The notes: generated from the sequence alone by a model not told the origin. A stretch of DNA of 64,000 nt from Roseinatronobacter monicus (GCF_006716865.1 NZ_VFPT01000001.1:2599001-2663000), one strand, 5' to 3'. Shown: positions 17,706-27,315, numbered from the stretch's first letter. Translations and numbers: made by a program.

Positions 17706-18848
17706 ATGGACAATACGAAACGCTACGAACGCCTGCTGGAACGCTACCGCAATGGCGATCTGGACCGCCGCAGTTTTCTGGGCCTGATCGGTGCTGCCGG
17801 TGTCGCTTACGGTGTGCAAACACCCTTTGCGAAAATGGCCTTTGCGCAGGATGTGACACAAGTGCGCTTCGATGGCTGGGGCGGCGTGGTATCCGAAGCA
17901 TTCCGCCGCCACGCATTTGATCCCTACACAGCCGAAACCGGCATCAACGTGGTCGATGGCACCTTTGCGGGCGGCGACGAATATCTGGCACAGGTGCGCT
18001 CCAGTCAGGAAGGCGAGTATAACATCGCACATCTTTCAGGTGTGTTCGACTATGCCCGCTATGTGAATTTCGGGCTGGATGTAGAGTTGAACATCGACAA
18101 CATCCCCAACATGGAACTGGTCATGGACGCGCTGACCAACGCCTTCCGCGGCATCACGCCAGACCATCTGTCGGCAGTACCCTATAACTACGGGACCACG
18201 GGGCTTGCCTATAACCGCGCCTATATCTCGGATGAGGAAATCCGCGAGAAAGGTGCCTCGATCCTGATCGACCCCGAATATCAAGGCAAGATCGGCGGCT
18301 GGAGCGATTGGCGCACGCGGCTGTGGTATGCAGCGCTGCAAACCGGTCAAAGCCCGAATGACATTCAGGACATGGAAGCGGCGTGGGAGGCCATTCGCAA
18401 CCACCGTGACCTTGCGCTGAAATATTGGGGGTCCGGGGCCGAATTGATGAGCCTGCTGGCCGAGGAAGAAATCTATGTCACCGAAGGCTGGTCTGGTCGG
18501 ATCGCGGCACTTCAGGAACAGGGCCATGATATCGGCTATTACGACCCGCCCAGCAGCTTTGGCTGGCAGGAATGTTTGTTCGTCATCAAAGGCTCGCCCG
18601 TCGAGGCATGTGAGGAATTGCTGAACTTCATGCTGGCACCGGAAACATCCATCGCCGTGGCCGAAGGGCAGAACTACCCGCCCGCGCTGGATGGCAGCAA
18701 GGTCGATCTGGGCACCAAAATCCCGACCCTGCCCGCCTATGACCCATCGGGCACGCTGGACGCGCTGACCTTCGCCGACCCGACCTATTGGAACGGGAAC
18801 GAGGCCGAATGGTCCGAAACCTTCTCGCGCGTCCAGCGCGGTTTTTGA
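17706..18848 (+). CDS. Polyamine-type ABC transporter substrate-binding protein, Tat-exported (PotD-like)
   Basis: 380-residue periplasmic receptor. The N-terminus has a twin-arginine signal (DRRSFLGLIGAAG at residues 19-31). This suggests export in folded form through Tat, which is common for PotD-like proteins of Rhodobacterales. The mature part has the PotD-like pattern (VRFDGWGGV, YNYGTTGLAYN, then LNFMLAPETSIAVAEGQNYPP). AAGGAG sits 8 bp before the ATG. A GC-rich hairpin follows. Confidence 0.9.
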   Translation: MDNTKRYERLLERYRNGDLDRRSFLGLIGAAGVAYGVQTPFAKMAFAQDVTQVRFDGWGGVVSEAFRRHAFDPYTAETGINVVDGTFAGGDEYLAQVRSSQEGEYNIAHLSGVFDYARYVNFGLDVELNIDNIPNMELVMDALTNAFRGITPDHLSAVPYNYGTTGLAYNRAYISDEEIREKGASILIDPEYQGKIGGWSDWRTRLWYAALQTGQSPNDIQDMEAAWEAIRNHRDLALKYWGSGAELMSLLAEEEIYVTEGWSGRIAALQEQGHDIGYYDPPSSFGWQECLFVIKGSPVEACEELLNFMLAPETSIAVAEGQNYPPALDGSKVDLGTKIPTLPAYDPSGTLDALTFADPTYWNGNEAEWSETFSRVQRGF

Positions 18849-18854
18849 ACATTG

Positions 18855-18885
18855 GCCCCGCGCCCGATCACGGGCGCGGGGCTTT
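18855..18885 (+). terminator. Hairpin between receptor and ATPase genes of the polyamine-type operon
   Basis: Perfect 12-bp GC stem (18855-18866 with 18871-18882), four-base loop, then TTT. It lies inside the operon 20 bp before the ATPase start. It probably raises the receptor:ATPase ratio by partial termination or by blocking 3' decay. Confidence 0.75.
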
Positions 18886-18904
18886 CAGGCAAGGGGTCAC
18901 ACAC

Positions 18905-19978
18905 GTGAGTTCGGTTCAACTCAATAACATCGTCAAGCGCTTCGGCACGTTCACAGCGGTCGAGAAAACCTCGCTGACCATTCCCGACGGCGCGTTTGTC
19001 ACGCTGCTGGGCCCCTCTGGCTGTGGCAAGACCACCACCTTGCGCATGATCGCGGGTCTGCTCGACCCCAGCGAGGGCGAGATCATCATCAACGACAAGC
19101 GCGTCAATGATGTGCCCATCCACAAGCGCAATCTGGGGTTGGTGTTTCAAAATTATGCACTCTTCCCGCACAAAGCCGTGGCCGAGAATGTGGCCTTCGG
19201 GCTGCGGTATCGCAATGTCTCAAAATCCGACATCACGCGACGGGTAAAGGACGCGCTGGAACTGGTGCAACTGCCGCAACTGGGCAACCGCTATCCCAAA
19301 GCGCTGTCAGGCGGGCAGCAACAGCGCATCGCCCTTGCCCGCGCCATCGTAATTGAACCCGATGTGTTGCTGCTGGATGAACCGCTATCGGCACTGGATG
19401 CCAACCTGCGCGAAGATATGCGTGTAGAGCTGAAGCGCATTCAGGAACGCATTGGCGTCACGACTGTATTCGTCACGCATGACCAGTCCGAAGCGCTGGC
19501 GCTGTCCGATCAGATTGTGGTCATGTCGAATGGGCGCGTGGAACAGGTCGGTGCGCCCGAAGATGTCTATAATACCCCCGCCAGCGAATTTGTGGCCCGT
19601 TTTCTGGGCGCGTCGAACATACTCGACGGGCAGTGCCTGTCGCGCGGGCCGGAAGGGGCCGTGCTGGATGTCCCTGTCTTCGGGCAAGTTACGGTTCCCA
19701 CGGCCAAAGCCCCGCATCTGGCGGGCGCAGGTGCGGCCAAGCTGATTATCCGCGCCGAAAAGCTGCTTTTGCGCGACAGCCCGCCCGAAGGCGGCGCATT
19801 CTCCGCCCCTGCGACGGTCGAGACGGTCGATTATCAGGGCCAGTCCGTTCGCTATTTCGTCCGCGCTGGTGACACGCAGCTACAGGCGATAAACATGATC
19901 GACGAACGCCCCTTTCCTGCCGGCGCGCAGGTGCATATGACACTCAGGCCGCAAGATTGCGCGGCCCTGCCCGGATAA
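18905..19978 (+). CDS. Polyamine-type ABC transporter ATPase (PotA-like)
   Basis: 357 residues, cytoplasmic. It has Walker A GPSGCGKTT, Q-loop VFQNYALFPH, signature LSGGQQQR, Walker B LLLDEP and the switch histidine VFVTHDQ, then a C-terminal TOBE-like regulatory domain. I chose the GTG at 18905 (VSSVQLNNIVKRFG) because the frame upstream runs back through the hairpin. This completes a four-subunit importer. Confidence 0.93.
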   Translation: MSSVQLNNIVKRFGTFTAVEKTSLTIPDGAFVTLLGPSGCGKTTTLRMIAGLLDPSEGEIIINDKRVNDVPIHKRNLGLVFQNYALFPHKAVAENVAFGLRYRNVSKSDITRRVKDALELVQLPQLGNRYPKALSGGQQQRIALARAIVIEPDVLLLDEPLSALDANLREDMRVELKRIQERIGVTTVFVTHDQSEALALSDQIVVMSNGRVEQVGAPEDVYNTPASEFVARFLGASNILDGQCLSRGPEGAVLDVPVFGQVTVPTAKAPHLAGAGAAKLIIRAEKLLLRDSPPEGGAFSAPATVETVDYQGQSVRYFVRAGDTQLQAINMIDERPFPAGAQVHMTLRPQDCAALPG

Positions 19979-19983
19979 CAGCC

Positions 19984-21318
19984 ATGAGTCATCTTTTCTA
20001 CCAGACCAGCCAGCGCCGCCCCCTGCTGGATCAGGCGCGCGGTGTTTACATGTGGGACGTCGACGGCAAGCGCTATCTGGATGGGTCAAGCGGCGCGATG
20101 GTGTGCAATATCGGCCATTCGAATCCGAATGTACTGGATGCCATGCGCCGCCAGATGGAAAAATCGACCTTCGGCTACCGGCTGCATTTTGAAACCGAAG
20201 CGTCCGAGCAACTGGCCGCCAGAACCGCCGCCCTGTGCCCCGAAGGCATGAACAAAGTATTCTTCGTCTCTGGCGGGTCAGAGGCCGTGGAATCCGCCCT
20301 GAAACTGGCGCGCCAGCACGCGCTGGCCGTGGGGCAAGGTAAGCGTTGGAAGATCATCAGCCGCACCCCCAGCTATCACGGTTGCACCTTGGGCGCGCTG
20401 GCGATCACCGGCTATGCGCCGCTGACAGCCCCCTTTGCCCTGATGATGCGCGAGATGCCGAAAATCCCTGCCCCGCGCGCCTATCTCGACGGGTTGGACC
20501 CCACCGACCCTGCCACCGGCGCGCATTACGCCGCCATGCTGGAGCAGGAAATCATCGCCCAAGGGCCGGACAGCGTGCTGGCTTTCGTGGTGGAACCCAT
20601 TGGGGGCGCGTCCACCGGCGCGCTGGTGCCACCTTTGGGCTATATGCAGGCCGTGCAGGACATCTGCCGCCGCTACGGGGTGCTGTTGATCCTTGACGAA
20701 GTGATGACCGGCGCAGGCCGCACGGGGCGCTTTCTGGCACTGGAACACTGGAACCTCTCGCCCGATATCGTGGTGCTGTCCAAGGGCTTTGCTGCCGGAT
20801 ATGTGCCACTTGGTGCGATTGCGGCGCGCGATGATCTGGTGCAGGCAGTGCTGGACGGGGGCGGTTTTCTGCATGGCTTTACCTATGCGGGCAACCCGCT
20901 GGCCTGTGCAGCAGGGTGCGCCGTGATTGACGAAATCGCGCGGCTGGGGTTGGTGCAGAATGCGCAAGGGATGGGCCGCGCCTTGCGGGCACGTCTGGAC
21001 GCCCTGATGGCCCGCCATCCGATCATTGGCGATGTGCGCGGGCAAGGGCTCTTGTTGGCCTTCGAGTTCATGGCCGACCGCGACACCAAGGCCCCACTGC
21101 CCAGCGCATTGAACGCCCATCAGCGCCTTGTCGATATCGCCTATGAGATGGGTCTGATCGTCTATTCCCGCCGCACCCGCGACGGGGTCGCGGGCGATCA
21201 TATCATGGTCTGCCCGCCCCTGATCGTGACGGAGCAGCATCTGGACGAGATCACCCAAACGCTTGACGCCGCATTGACCCGGCTGGTCGATGATCTGGCG
21301 CTTTCGGAAATGGCATAA
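19984..21318 (+). CDS. Class III PLP-dependent aminotransferase
   Basis: 444 residues. The PLP lysine is Lys267 in VLSKGFAAG, with the upstream aspartate motif LILDEVMTGAGRTG. It belongs to the omega-amino-acid/diamine aminotransferase group, so it likely moves a terminal amino group from a diamine or amino acid to pyruvate or 2-oxoglutarate. It follows the ABC ATPase by 5 bp and precedes the BKACE gene by 4 bp, so transport and transamination are tightly coupled. Confidence 0.9.
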   Translation: MSHLFYQTSQRRPLLDQARGVYMWDVDGKRYLDGSSGAMVCNIGHSNPNVLDAMRRQMEKSTFGYRLHFETEASEQLAARTAALCPEGMNKVFFVSGGSEAVESALKLARQHALAVGQGKRWKIISRTPSYHGCTLGALAITGYAPLTAPFALMMREMPKIPAPRAYLDGLDPTDPATGAHYAAMLEQEIIAQGPDSVLAFVVEPIGGASTGALVPPLGYMQAVQDICRRYGVLLILDEVMTGAGRTGRFLALEHWNLSPDIVVLSKGFAAGYVPLGAIAARDDLVQAVLDGGGFLHGFTYAGNPLACAAGCAVIDEIARLGLVQNAQGMGRALRARLDALMARHPIIGDVRGQGLLLAFEFMADRDTKAPLPSALNAHQRLVDIAYEMGLIVYSRRTRDGVAGDHIMVCPPLIVTEQHLDEITQTLDAALTRLVDDLALSEMA

Positions 21319-21322
21319 GCGC

Positions 21323-22249
21323 ATGTCGGGCATCATCATCACCTGCGCGCTGACGGGGTCCATCCACACACCCAGCATGTCGCCCCATCTGCCTATCACC
21401 GGCGCGGATATCGCGCGCCACGGCATCGAGGCCGCGCAGGCGGGCGCGTCCATCCTTCATCTGCATGCGCGTGATCCGGTGACAGGCCAGCCTTCGGCAG
21501 CGTTGGCGCATTTCAACGGCTTCGTGCCCGCACTTGCGCAGGGCACGGACGCAGTTCTGAACCTGTCCACAGGCGGCAGTGCGATCATGTCACTCGATGA
21601 GCGGCTGGCCGCCCCCTTGGCGATTGCGCCGGAAATGGCGTCGCTGAACATGGGCACGATGAATTTCGCGCTCTACCCGATGCTGGGGAAAGAACGTGAC
21701 TGGCTGCACGACTGGGAAAAGCCGTTTCTGGAGAATACCGATGATCTGGTCTTCAAGAACACGCCCCGCGACATTGCCCGCATTCTGACCACGCTTGGGG
21801 CCGAGCGCGGCGCGCGGTTCGAGTTTGAATGCTATGACCTGGGCCACCTGTATATGCTGCGCCATTTCGCAGACCGCGGGCTGGTCAAGCCGCCCTATTT
21901 CATCCAGTTCGTCTTTGGTGTGCTGGGCGGCATGGGGCCGGATGCCGAGAATCTAACCCATATGAAACGCATCGCCGACAAGCTGTTCGGGGCGGATTAC
22001 CTGTTTTCTGTGCTGGCGGCGGGGCGGTTCCAGATGCCGCTGATTGCCCAATCGGCGGCGATGGGCGGGCATGTGCGCGTGGGGTTGGAAGACAGCCTGA
22101 CCATCGCGCGCGGCCAGCTTGCGCGCTCGAATGCCGAACAGGTGATGAAAATCCGCGAGATCGTGGAGCGACTGGGCCGCGTGGTCATGACCCCGGATCA
22201 AGTGCGCGCGACATTGGGGTTGAAAGGTGCGAAGCAGATCAATGCGTGA
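21323..22249 (+). CDS. Beta-keto acid cleavage enzyme (BKACE, DUF849)
   Basis: 308 residues. BKACE enzymes use Zn2+ and acetyl-CoA to cleave a beta-keto acid; the founding member cleaves 3-keto-5-aminohexanoate. The metal motif is HLHARD (His46, His48), followed by NLSTGGS and PEMASLNMGTMNF. Its place after an aminotransferase suggests it cleaves the keto acid made by transamination. The specific substrate cannot be read. The stop overlaps the GNAT start by 8 bases. Confidence 0.9.
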   Translation: MSGIIITCALTGSIHTPSMSPHLPITGADIARHGIEAAQAGASILHLHARDPVTGQPSAALAHFNGFVPALAQGTDAVLNLSTGGSAIMSLDERLAAPLAIAPEMASLNMGTMNFALYPMLGKERDWLHDWEKPFLENTDDLVFKNTPRDIARILTTLGAERGARFEFECYDLGHLYMLRHFADRGLVKPPYFIQFVFGVLGGMGPDAENLTHMKRIADKLFGADYLFSVLAAGRFQMPLIAQSAAMGGHVRVGLEDSLTIARGQLARSNAEQVMKIREIVERLGRVVMTPDQVRATLGLKGAKQINA

Positions 22250-22736
22250 AGCTGAAATTACGTTTCGCATCGTGGCCGATGCAACCGATCTGGCACGGCT
22301 GGAGCAGGCCTTGCGCACGCTCAGCGCAGATATCGGCGAGGATTATGCCGCAGGCAGCGCAGCACTGGAACATGCCCTGATCGGCCCGAACCCTGCCGCA
22401 CATGGGCTATTGGCCCTGCATGGGGACCAGACGCTGGGGGCCGCTCTCTACAGCCCTGCCTTTTCCACAGTGCGCGGCGCTGCGGGAGTCTATGTGTCCG
22501 ACCTCTGGGTCAGTGCCAATGCGCGCGGGCACGGGCTTGGCGCACGGCTTCTGGCGCAGGTCGCGCAACAGGGCGCTAACTTGTGGCAAGCCACATGGCT
22601 GAAACTCGCTGTTTATGACCACAGCCATTCGGCGCAGCAATTCTACATGCGGCTTGGCTTCGCGCCTGCGACCGGCATGCAGGAAATGCGCCTTGGCCCG
22701 GACGGCGTGACACATCTGATAAAGAGGATCGCATGA
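22242..22736 (+). CDS. GNAT family N-acetyltransferase
   Basis: 164 residues. The acetyl-CoA loop is at about residue 89 (ARGHGLGARLLAQV), with the C-terminal QQFYMRLGFA typical of GNAT proteins. It probably acetylates an amine. The pair of this gene and the following amide hydrolase, overlapping by 4 bases, suggests make-and-break of an N-acetyl group. Confidence 0.88.
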   Translation: MREAEITFRIVADATDLARLEQALRTLSADIGEDYAAGSAALEHALIGPNPAAHGLLALHGDQTLGAALYSPAFSTVRGAAGVYVSDLWVSANARGHGLGARLLAQVAQQGANLWQATWLKLAVYDHSHSAQQFYMRLGFAPATGMQEMRLGPDGVTHLIKRIA

Positions 22737-23749
22737 AAGCCGTATTCGACGACCGCCAGCGTCTGCATGACCCGCAGCATTACATGGCCAATGGCAAGAC
22801 CTATCCCAGCCCCGAAGCGCCTGAACGCATTGCACGGCTGATGGCGGGCGCGCAGGCGGCGGGGTGTCAGTTTCAAGCGCCGCAAGACGCAGGGCTTGGC
22901 CCCATTGCTGCCATTCACAGCGCAGAATACCTGTATTTCCTGCAAAACATCTACACCCGCTGGCAACGCATCCCCGATTCAGGGCCAGAGGTGATCCCGA
23001 ACATCCACCCCGCGTCGCGCCACGACAACTACCCAAGTTCCGCGCTGGGTCAGGCGGGCTATCATCAGACCGACACCTCTTGCCCGATTGGGGCGCAGAC
23101 ATGGGAAGCCGCGTATTGGTCCGCGCAATCGGCCATCACCGGCGCTGATCTGGTGGCGGGCGGCGAGCGCGCGGTCTATGTGCTGTCGCGCCCACCCGGA
23201 CACCATGCGTTCCGCGATCTGGCGGGGGGGTTTTGCTTTCTCAACAACTCCGCCATTACCGCCGAACGCCTGCGCGCGCGCGGCCTTCGGCCCGCCATCC
23301 TTGATGTCGATGTGCACCACGGCAACGGCACCCAAGGCATATTCTACGACCGCGATGATGTGCTGACAGTGTCGCTCCATGCCGACCCTGACCGCTTCTA
23401 TCCGTTCTTCTGGGGGGGCGCGCAGGAACGTGGGCAGGGGCGCGGGATGGGGTGCAACCTGAACCTGCCCTTGGCGCGCGGCACCGGCGATGACGCGTAT
23501 ATGAGAACCCTCGACACCGCCTTGGCACGCATCCGCGCTTTCGGGGCGGATGTGGTGGTCGTGGCGCTGGGGCTGGACGCCCATATTGACGACCCGTTCA
23601 AGGGGCTGGCCGTCACCACGCCGGGCTTTCAGACGATGGCAGCGGCGATCGCGGGGCTGGGCCTGCCGCTGGTGCTTGTGCAGGAAGGCGGCTATGTCTC
23701 GGACGCGCTCAGCGCCAATCTTACGTCCTTCCTGAAAGGTGCCTTATGA
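22733..23749 (+). CDS. Histone-deacetylase-superfamily amidohydrolase (acetylpolyamine aminohydrolase-like)
   Basis: 338 residues, Zn2+-dependent amide hydrolase. It has the paired histidines in RPPGHHAF, zinc ligands in DVDVHHGNGTQG and LGLDAHIDDP, and the late QEGGY with the transition-state tyrosine. The N-terminus and length match bacterial acetylpolyamine amidohydrolases, which release acetate from acetylputrescine or acetylspermidine. In this context it could instead hydrolyse another N-acetyl amine such as N-acetylglutamate. It overlaps both neighbours by four bases. Confidence 0.88.
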   Translation: MKAVFDDRQRLHDPQHYMANGKTYPSPEAPERIARLMAGAQAAGCQFQAPQDAGLGPIAAIHSAEYLYFLQNIYTRWQRIPDSGPEVIPNIHPASRHDNYPSSALGQAGYHQTDTSCPIGAQTWEAAYWSAQSAITGADLVAGGERAVYVLSRPPGHHAFRDLAGGFCFLNNSAITAERLRARGLRPAILDVDVHHGNGTQGIFYDRDDVLTVSLHADPDRFYPFFWGGAQERGQGRGMGCNLNLPLARGTGDDAYMRTLDTALARIRAFGADVVVVALGLDAHIDDPFKGLAVTTPGFQTMAAAIAGLGLPLVLVQEGGYVSDALSANLTSFLKGAL

Positions 23750-24777
23750 AAGTTGACTACCGCACGCTATACCTCAAGAAACGCTTTCCGCTGCGGATTT
23801 CTCGCGGCGAGATTTCGGGCGGTGAAAACCTGTTCGTGTCGGTCACGGACGGCGCACTGACCGGCTGGGGCGAAATGGCACCGGGGGTGACCGAAGGTGC
23901 GGCCACTGTGGCCGAAGGGCGCGCACAGCTTGAAGGGTTTTGCGCAACCGGGCTGGAGGGCGCGATCCATGACATCTGGGCGCGCGCCCATGCGGCGGGT
24001 GTCGGGGCTTGCGCGCTGGCTGCCCTTGATATGGCGCTATGGGATCTGCGCGCGAAACAGGCGAATATGCCGCTATATCAGCTTCTGGGGCTGGCACGGC
24101 GCGGCGTGGTGTCATCGCTGACCGTGGGCATCAACCCGCCCGAGGTGGTGCACGCGCGTGTGCCCTTGCTGCTCGCGCGCGGCGCGCGCGCGCTGAAGAT
24201 CAAGCTGGGCAGCACGGACGGGATCGAGGCCGACAAGGCCATGTTCGCCGCCGTGAATGAGGCCGCACAGGGCAGCGGCGTGGCCCTGCGGGTCGACGCC
24301 AATGGCGGCTGGTCGCTGAAAGACGCACGCCGCATGATGGATTGGCTTGCCACGCGCGGGGTGGATTATGTAGAGCAACCGCTGGTACAGGGGGCCGAGG
24401 ATCAACTGCCCGAATTGTTCCAGAACCGCGCCCTGCCCATCTTTGTCGATGAAAGCTGCCGCCTCTCCACTGACATCCCCGCATTCGTCCATTGCGTCGA
24501 CGGGGTGAACCTAAAGCTGATGAAATGCGGTGGTATTACCGAAGCGTTGCGCATCGTCGCCACGGCCCGTGCCCATGGGCTGAAAACGATGATCGGCTGC
24601 ATGGGCGAAAGCTCTGTCTCCATCGCGGCGGGGGCGTCACTCTCCGCGCTGTTCGACTATATTGACCTTGATTCCCACCTCAATCTCGACCCGGACCCCG
24701 CGACAGGCGCAGCCTTTGAGAATGGCGTCACCCTGCCCGCCGACCAACCCGGCCACGGAGGAATTCTGAATGCTTGA
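23746..24777 (+). CDS. dgcA: Enolase-superfamily racemase, DgcA-like (N-acetyl-D-glutamate racemase)
   Basis: 343 residues with the mandelate racemase/muconate-lactonising fold. The first lysine motif is LKIKLG (about residue 150), metal ligands lie in LRVDANGGWS, VEQPL and VDESC, and the second lysine is in NLKLMKCGG. The family includes dipeptide epimerases and DgcA, which converts N-acetyl-D-Glu to N-acetyl-L-Glu. I prefer DgcA because the next gene, overlapping by 8 bases, is a DUF1611 protein of the DgcN type. Dipeptide epimerase remains the alternative. Confidence 0.78.
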   Translation: MKVDYRTLYLKKRFPLRISRGEISGGENLFVSVTDGALTGWGEMAPGVTEGAATVAEGRAQLEGFCATGLEGAIHDIWARAHAAGVGACALAALDMALWDLRAKQANMPLYQLLGLARRGVVSSLTVGINPPEVVHARVPLLLARGARALKIKLGSTDGIEADKAMFAAVNEAAQGSGVALRVDANGGWSLKDARRMMDWLATRGVDYVEQPLVQGAEDQLPELFQNRALPIFVDESCRLSTDIPAFVHCVDGVNLKLMKCGGITEALRIVATARAHGLKTMIGCMGESSVSIAAGASLSALFDYIDLDSHLNLDPDPATGAAFENGVTLPADQPGHGGILNA

Positions 24778-25810
24778 TCCCACCCAACCCATCGCCTTGT
24801 TCGCCGAGGCGACCATGGGCAAGCTGAATGCCAAAATGGCCGAAGGCATCCTGCGCTATGGCCGCAACCCGGTGATGGCCGTGATCGACAGCACGCAGGC
24901 CGGAAAACGCGTGCGCGACCTGTGCGCGCTCGACAGCGATGTGCCTGTGGTCGCCACCTTGGCCGAAGCCCAAGGCCTTGGCGCACAGGTTCTGGTGCTG
25001 GGCACGGCCCCATCCGGCGGGCGTCTGCCCCCGGAATGGAAAGATGTTCTGGAACAAGCCATTGCGGGCGGGATGAGCCTTGTCAACGGGATGCACGACC
25101 GCTTGCATCCGATGTTTGCCGACAAGCTGCGCCCCGGCCAATGGGTCTGGGATCTGCGCGTGCCGCAAGGCGACGCGCCCCCCATCGCCATGGCGCGCGC
25201 GGCATCCCTGCCCAACACACGCGTGTTAATGGTTGGCACAGATATGGCCATCGGCAAGATGACCGCGGGGCTAGAGCTGACGCGCAGCCTGACAGATATG
25301 GGCCATGACGCCGCCTTTCTGGCGACGGGCCAGACCGGCATTGCCATCACGGGCCGTGGCATTCCGCTGGACGCAATCCGCGTGGACCATGCAGGCGGTG
25401 CTGTGGAACGCATGGTGATGGAGGCAGCGGCCCACAAGATTGTGGTTGTCGAAGGGCAAGGCTCACTCCTGCATCCGGGCAGCACCGCCACCCTGCCGCT
25501 GATGCGCGGCAGTGCCTGCACCCATATGATCCTGTGCCACCGCGCGGGCATGGACACGCTGGATGAATTGGACAGCGTGCGCATTCCACCGCTGCGCGAT
25601 GTGATCGCTCTGAATGAAGCTGTGGCCCATGCCGCCGGGGCGCTGACACCGGCCAAAGTGGTGGGCATCGCGCTCAACACCGCCCGCTTGTCTCAAGCCG
25701 AGGCAGCGGCGGCGCTCAAGGCCACCGAAGATGAAACTGGCCTGCCCACTGCCGACCCGGTCCGCAACGGCGCGCTGCGACTGGCGCAAGCCATCCTTGC
25801 CGCCCGCTGA
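24770..25810 (+). CDS. dgcN: DUF1611 protein, DgcN-like (D-glutamate N-acetyltransferase)
   Basis: 346 residues. It contains a P-loop-like nucleotide-binding segment (VGTDMAIGKMTAGLEL, about residues 155-170) and VVEGQGSLLHPG, both typical of DUF1611. The marine gammaproteobacterial DgcN acetylates D-glutamate before racemisation by DgcA. The dgcA-dgcN order and overlap here match that pathway. It is the last gene of the operon that begins with the ABC importer at 15998. Confidence 0.78.
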   Translation: MLDPTQPIALFAEATMGKLNAKMAEGILRYGRNPVMAVIDSTQAGKRVRDLCALDSDVPVVATLAEAQGLGAQVLVLGTAPSGGRLPPEWKDVLEQAIAGGMSLVNGMHDRLHPMFADKLRPGQWVWDLRVPQGDAPPIAMARAASLPNTRVLMVGTDMAIGKMTAGLELTRSLTDMGHDAAFLATGQTGIAITGRGIPLDAIRVDHAGGAVERMVMEAAAHKIVVVEGQGSLLHPGSTATLPLMRGSACTHMILCHRAGMDTLDELDSVRIPPLRDVIALNEAVAHAAGALTPAKVVGIALNTARLSQAEAAAALKATEDETGLPTADPVRNGALRLAQAILAAR

Positions 25811-25906
25811 CCGGACCACATAGCGGCCCCTTGTCCACCCCGGATCAGGGGCCGCCCTGCCACGCTGGCTCTTGCGCCGCACCGCAACTTGCCGCATTCC
25901 TGTGGC

Positions 25907-26275
25907 ATGACAGCAGAAACAGACCCACCAGCGCTCCGCATCCGCATCGTCTTTGGCGGGGTCGGTATGATCGGCCCCGGCAAGGCCGAACTTCTGGAAC
26001 GGATCGACCAATGCGGCTCGATCGCGGCAGCCGGGCGCGAAATGAACATGAGTTACAAGCGCGCGTGGGAATTGATCGGCACGCTGAATGCCATGTTCCG
26101 CGACCCCGTTGTGGACAGCACGCGTGGGGGGCCGGGGGGCGGCGGCGCAGTGCTGACACAGGCCGGGCGTCAGGTTCTGACCCTCTATCGCAGCTTCGAG
26201 GCGCAGTCCGCGCAGGCCGGGGCCGCGCAACTCGACAGCCTTCAGGCATTGCTCAAGGATCAGACCGAACCCTAA
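25907..26275 (+). CDS. ModE-like winged-helix DNA-binding protein, no molybdate domain
   Basis: 122 residues with a ModE/LysR-type N-terminal winged helix (about residues 12-95: GKAELLERIDQCGSIAAAGREM, MSYKRAWELI, then GGGGAVLTQAGRQVL). ModE normally has C-terminal molybdate-binding (TOBE) domains; here the protein stops after the DNA-binding domain. Single-domain forms are common in alphaproteobacteria. No molybdate transport or molybdoenzyme gene is near. Confidence 0.83.
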   Translation: MTAETDPPALRIRIVFGGVGMIGPGKAELLERIDQCGSIAAAGREMNMSYKRAWELIGTLNAMFRDPVVDSTRGGPGGGGAVLTQAGRQVLTLYRSFEAQSAQAGAAQLDSLQALLKDQTEP

Positions 26276-26376
26276 GCCTGCTGGCGCATTTGCGCAGCGC
26301 CACAATCTTTGGCATAACCTCGTGACGCAAGGGTCAGAGCAGGCATCTGACCGAAATTTCAAGTGGCGGATAATCT

Positions 26377-27315
26377 ATGATTGTGTGTGGTGGTGAAAAT
26401 CTGGTCGACGTGATCGAGATGGGCGATGAGCAGCAAGACCGCGTGTTTCACGCCGTCCCCGGTGGCTCGCCCTATAACTGCACACGCGCACTGGGCAGAT
26501 TGGGTATGCCGACCGGCTATCTGACCCCCATTTCCAGCGACAGGTTTGGCGATGACTTGCTGGCAGGGTTGCTGGCCGATCAGGTCCGGCATCTGGGCGC
26601 GCGCCCCGACGCGCCCACCTCGCTGGCCATGGTCACCCTCAGCGACGGGCAACCCGATTACCGCTTTTACCGCAACGGCACCGCCGAACGCATGGTCACG
26701 CCAGAGGTCTTGCGCGCCACCATGCCAGAACAGGCCGAGGCGTTTCACATCGGCTCGCTTGCACTGTGCACCGGCAAGGACGCCGCCGCCTGGAGTGATC
26801 TGTTCATCGACTGCGCCCGGCGCGGCATCTTCACCTCTTTTGACCCCAACATCCGCCCGCTTCTGGCCGAAGAGGATGCGCGCGGCTATCGCGCCCGCCT
26901 CGACAAGATGGCCTCAGTGGCCAATCTGCTGCGCCTCAGCGACGAAGACCTTGCCTGGTGGCGCCCCGACCAGACAGTTCTGGACGCGCTTGCAGAACTG
27001 GTGGCCCTTGCGCCCAATGCGCTGGTGGTGCTTACCCAAGGGGCAGAACCGGTATTGTGCCACTGGCCCGGCGGCCAGATCGAGGTGCCCCTGACCCCTG
27101 TTGCAAATCTTGTCGATACTGTTGGCGCAGGAGACACGCTGATGGCCGCCCTTTTGGCCGGGCTGCACCGCAAGGGCGCTCTGGTCCCGAAGCAGATCGC
27201 CACCTTGCCGGGCGAAACCCTGCACCAGATCATCCGCGATGCCAGCAAGGCGGCTGCGATCACCTGCACCCGCACTGGATGCAACCCGCCCTATGCGCGC
27301 GAAGTCTGGCCCTGA
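26377..27315 (+). CDS. PfkB-family sugar kinase (fructokinase-like)
   Basis: 312 residues. It has the N-terminal substrate motif GGSPYNCTRALGRLG and the C-terminal DTVGAGDTLMAALLAG with the catalytic aspartate and anion hole. It phosphorylates a sugar or nucleoside with ATP. It converges on the ribose-type ABC operon at 27421, so the two may share a substrate, although they are on opposite strands. The upstream sequence has no obvious Shine-Dalgarno. Confidence 0.87.
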   Translation: MIVCGGENLVDVIEMGDEQQDRVFHAVPGGSPYNCTRALGRLGMPTGYLTPISSDRFGDDLLAGLLADQVRHLGARPDAPTSLAMVTLSDGQPDYRFYRNGTAERMVTPEVLRATMPEQAEAFHIGSLALCTGKDAAAWSDLFIDCARRGIFTSFDPNIRPLLAEEDARGYRARLDKMASVANLLRLSDEDLAWWRPDQTVLDALAELVALAPNALVVLTQGAEPVLCHWPGGQIEVPLTPVANLVDTVGAGDTLMAALLAGLHRKGALVPKQIATLPGETLHQIIRDASKAAAITCTRTGCNPPYAREVWP

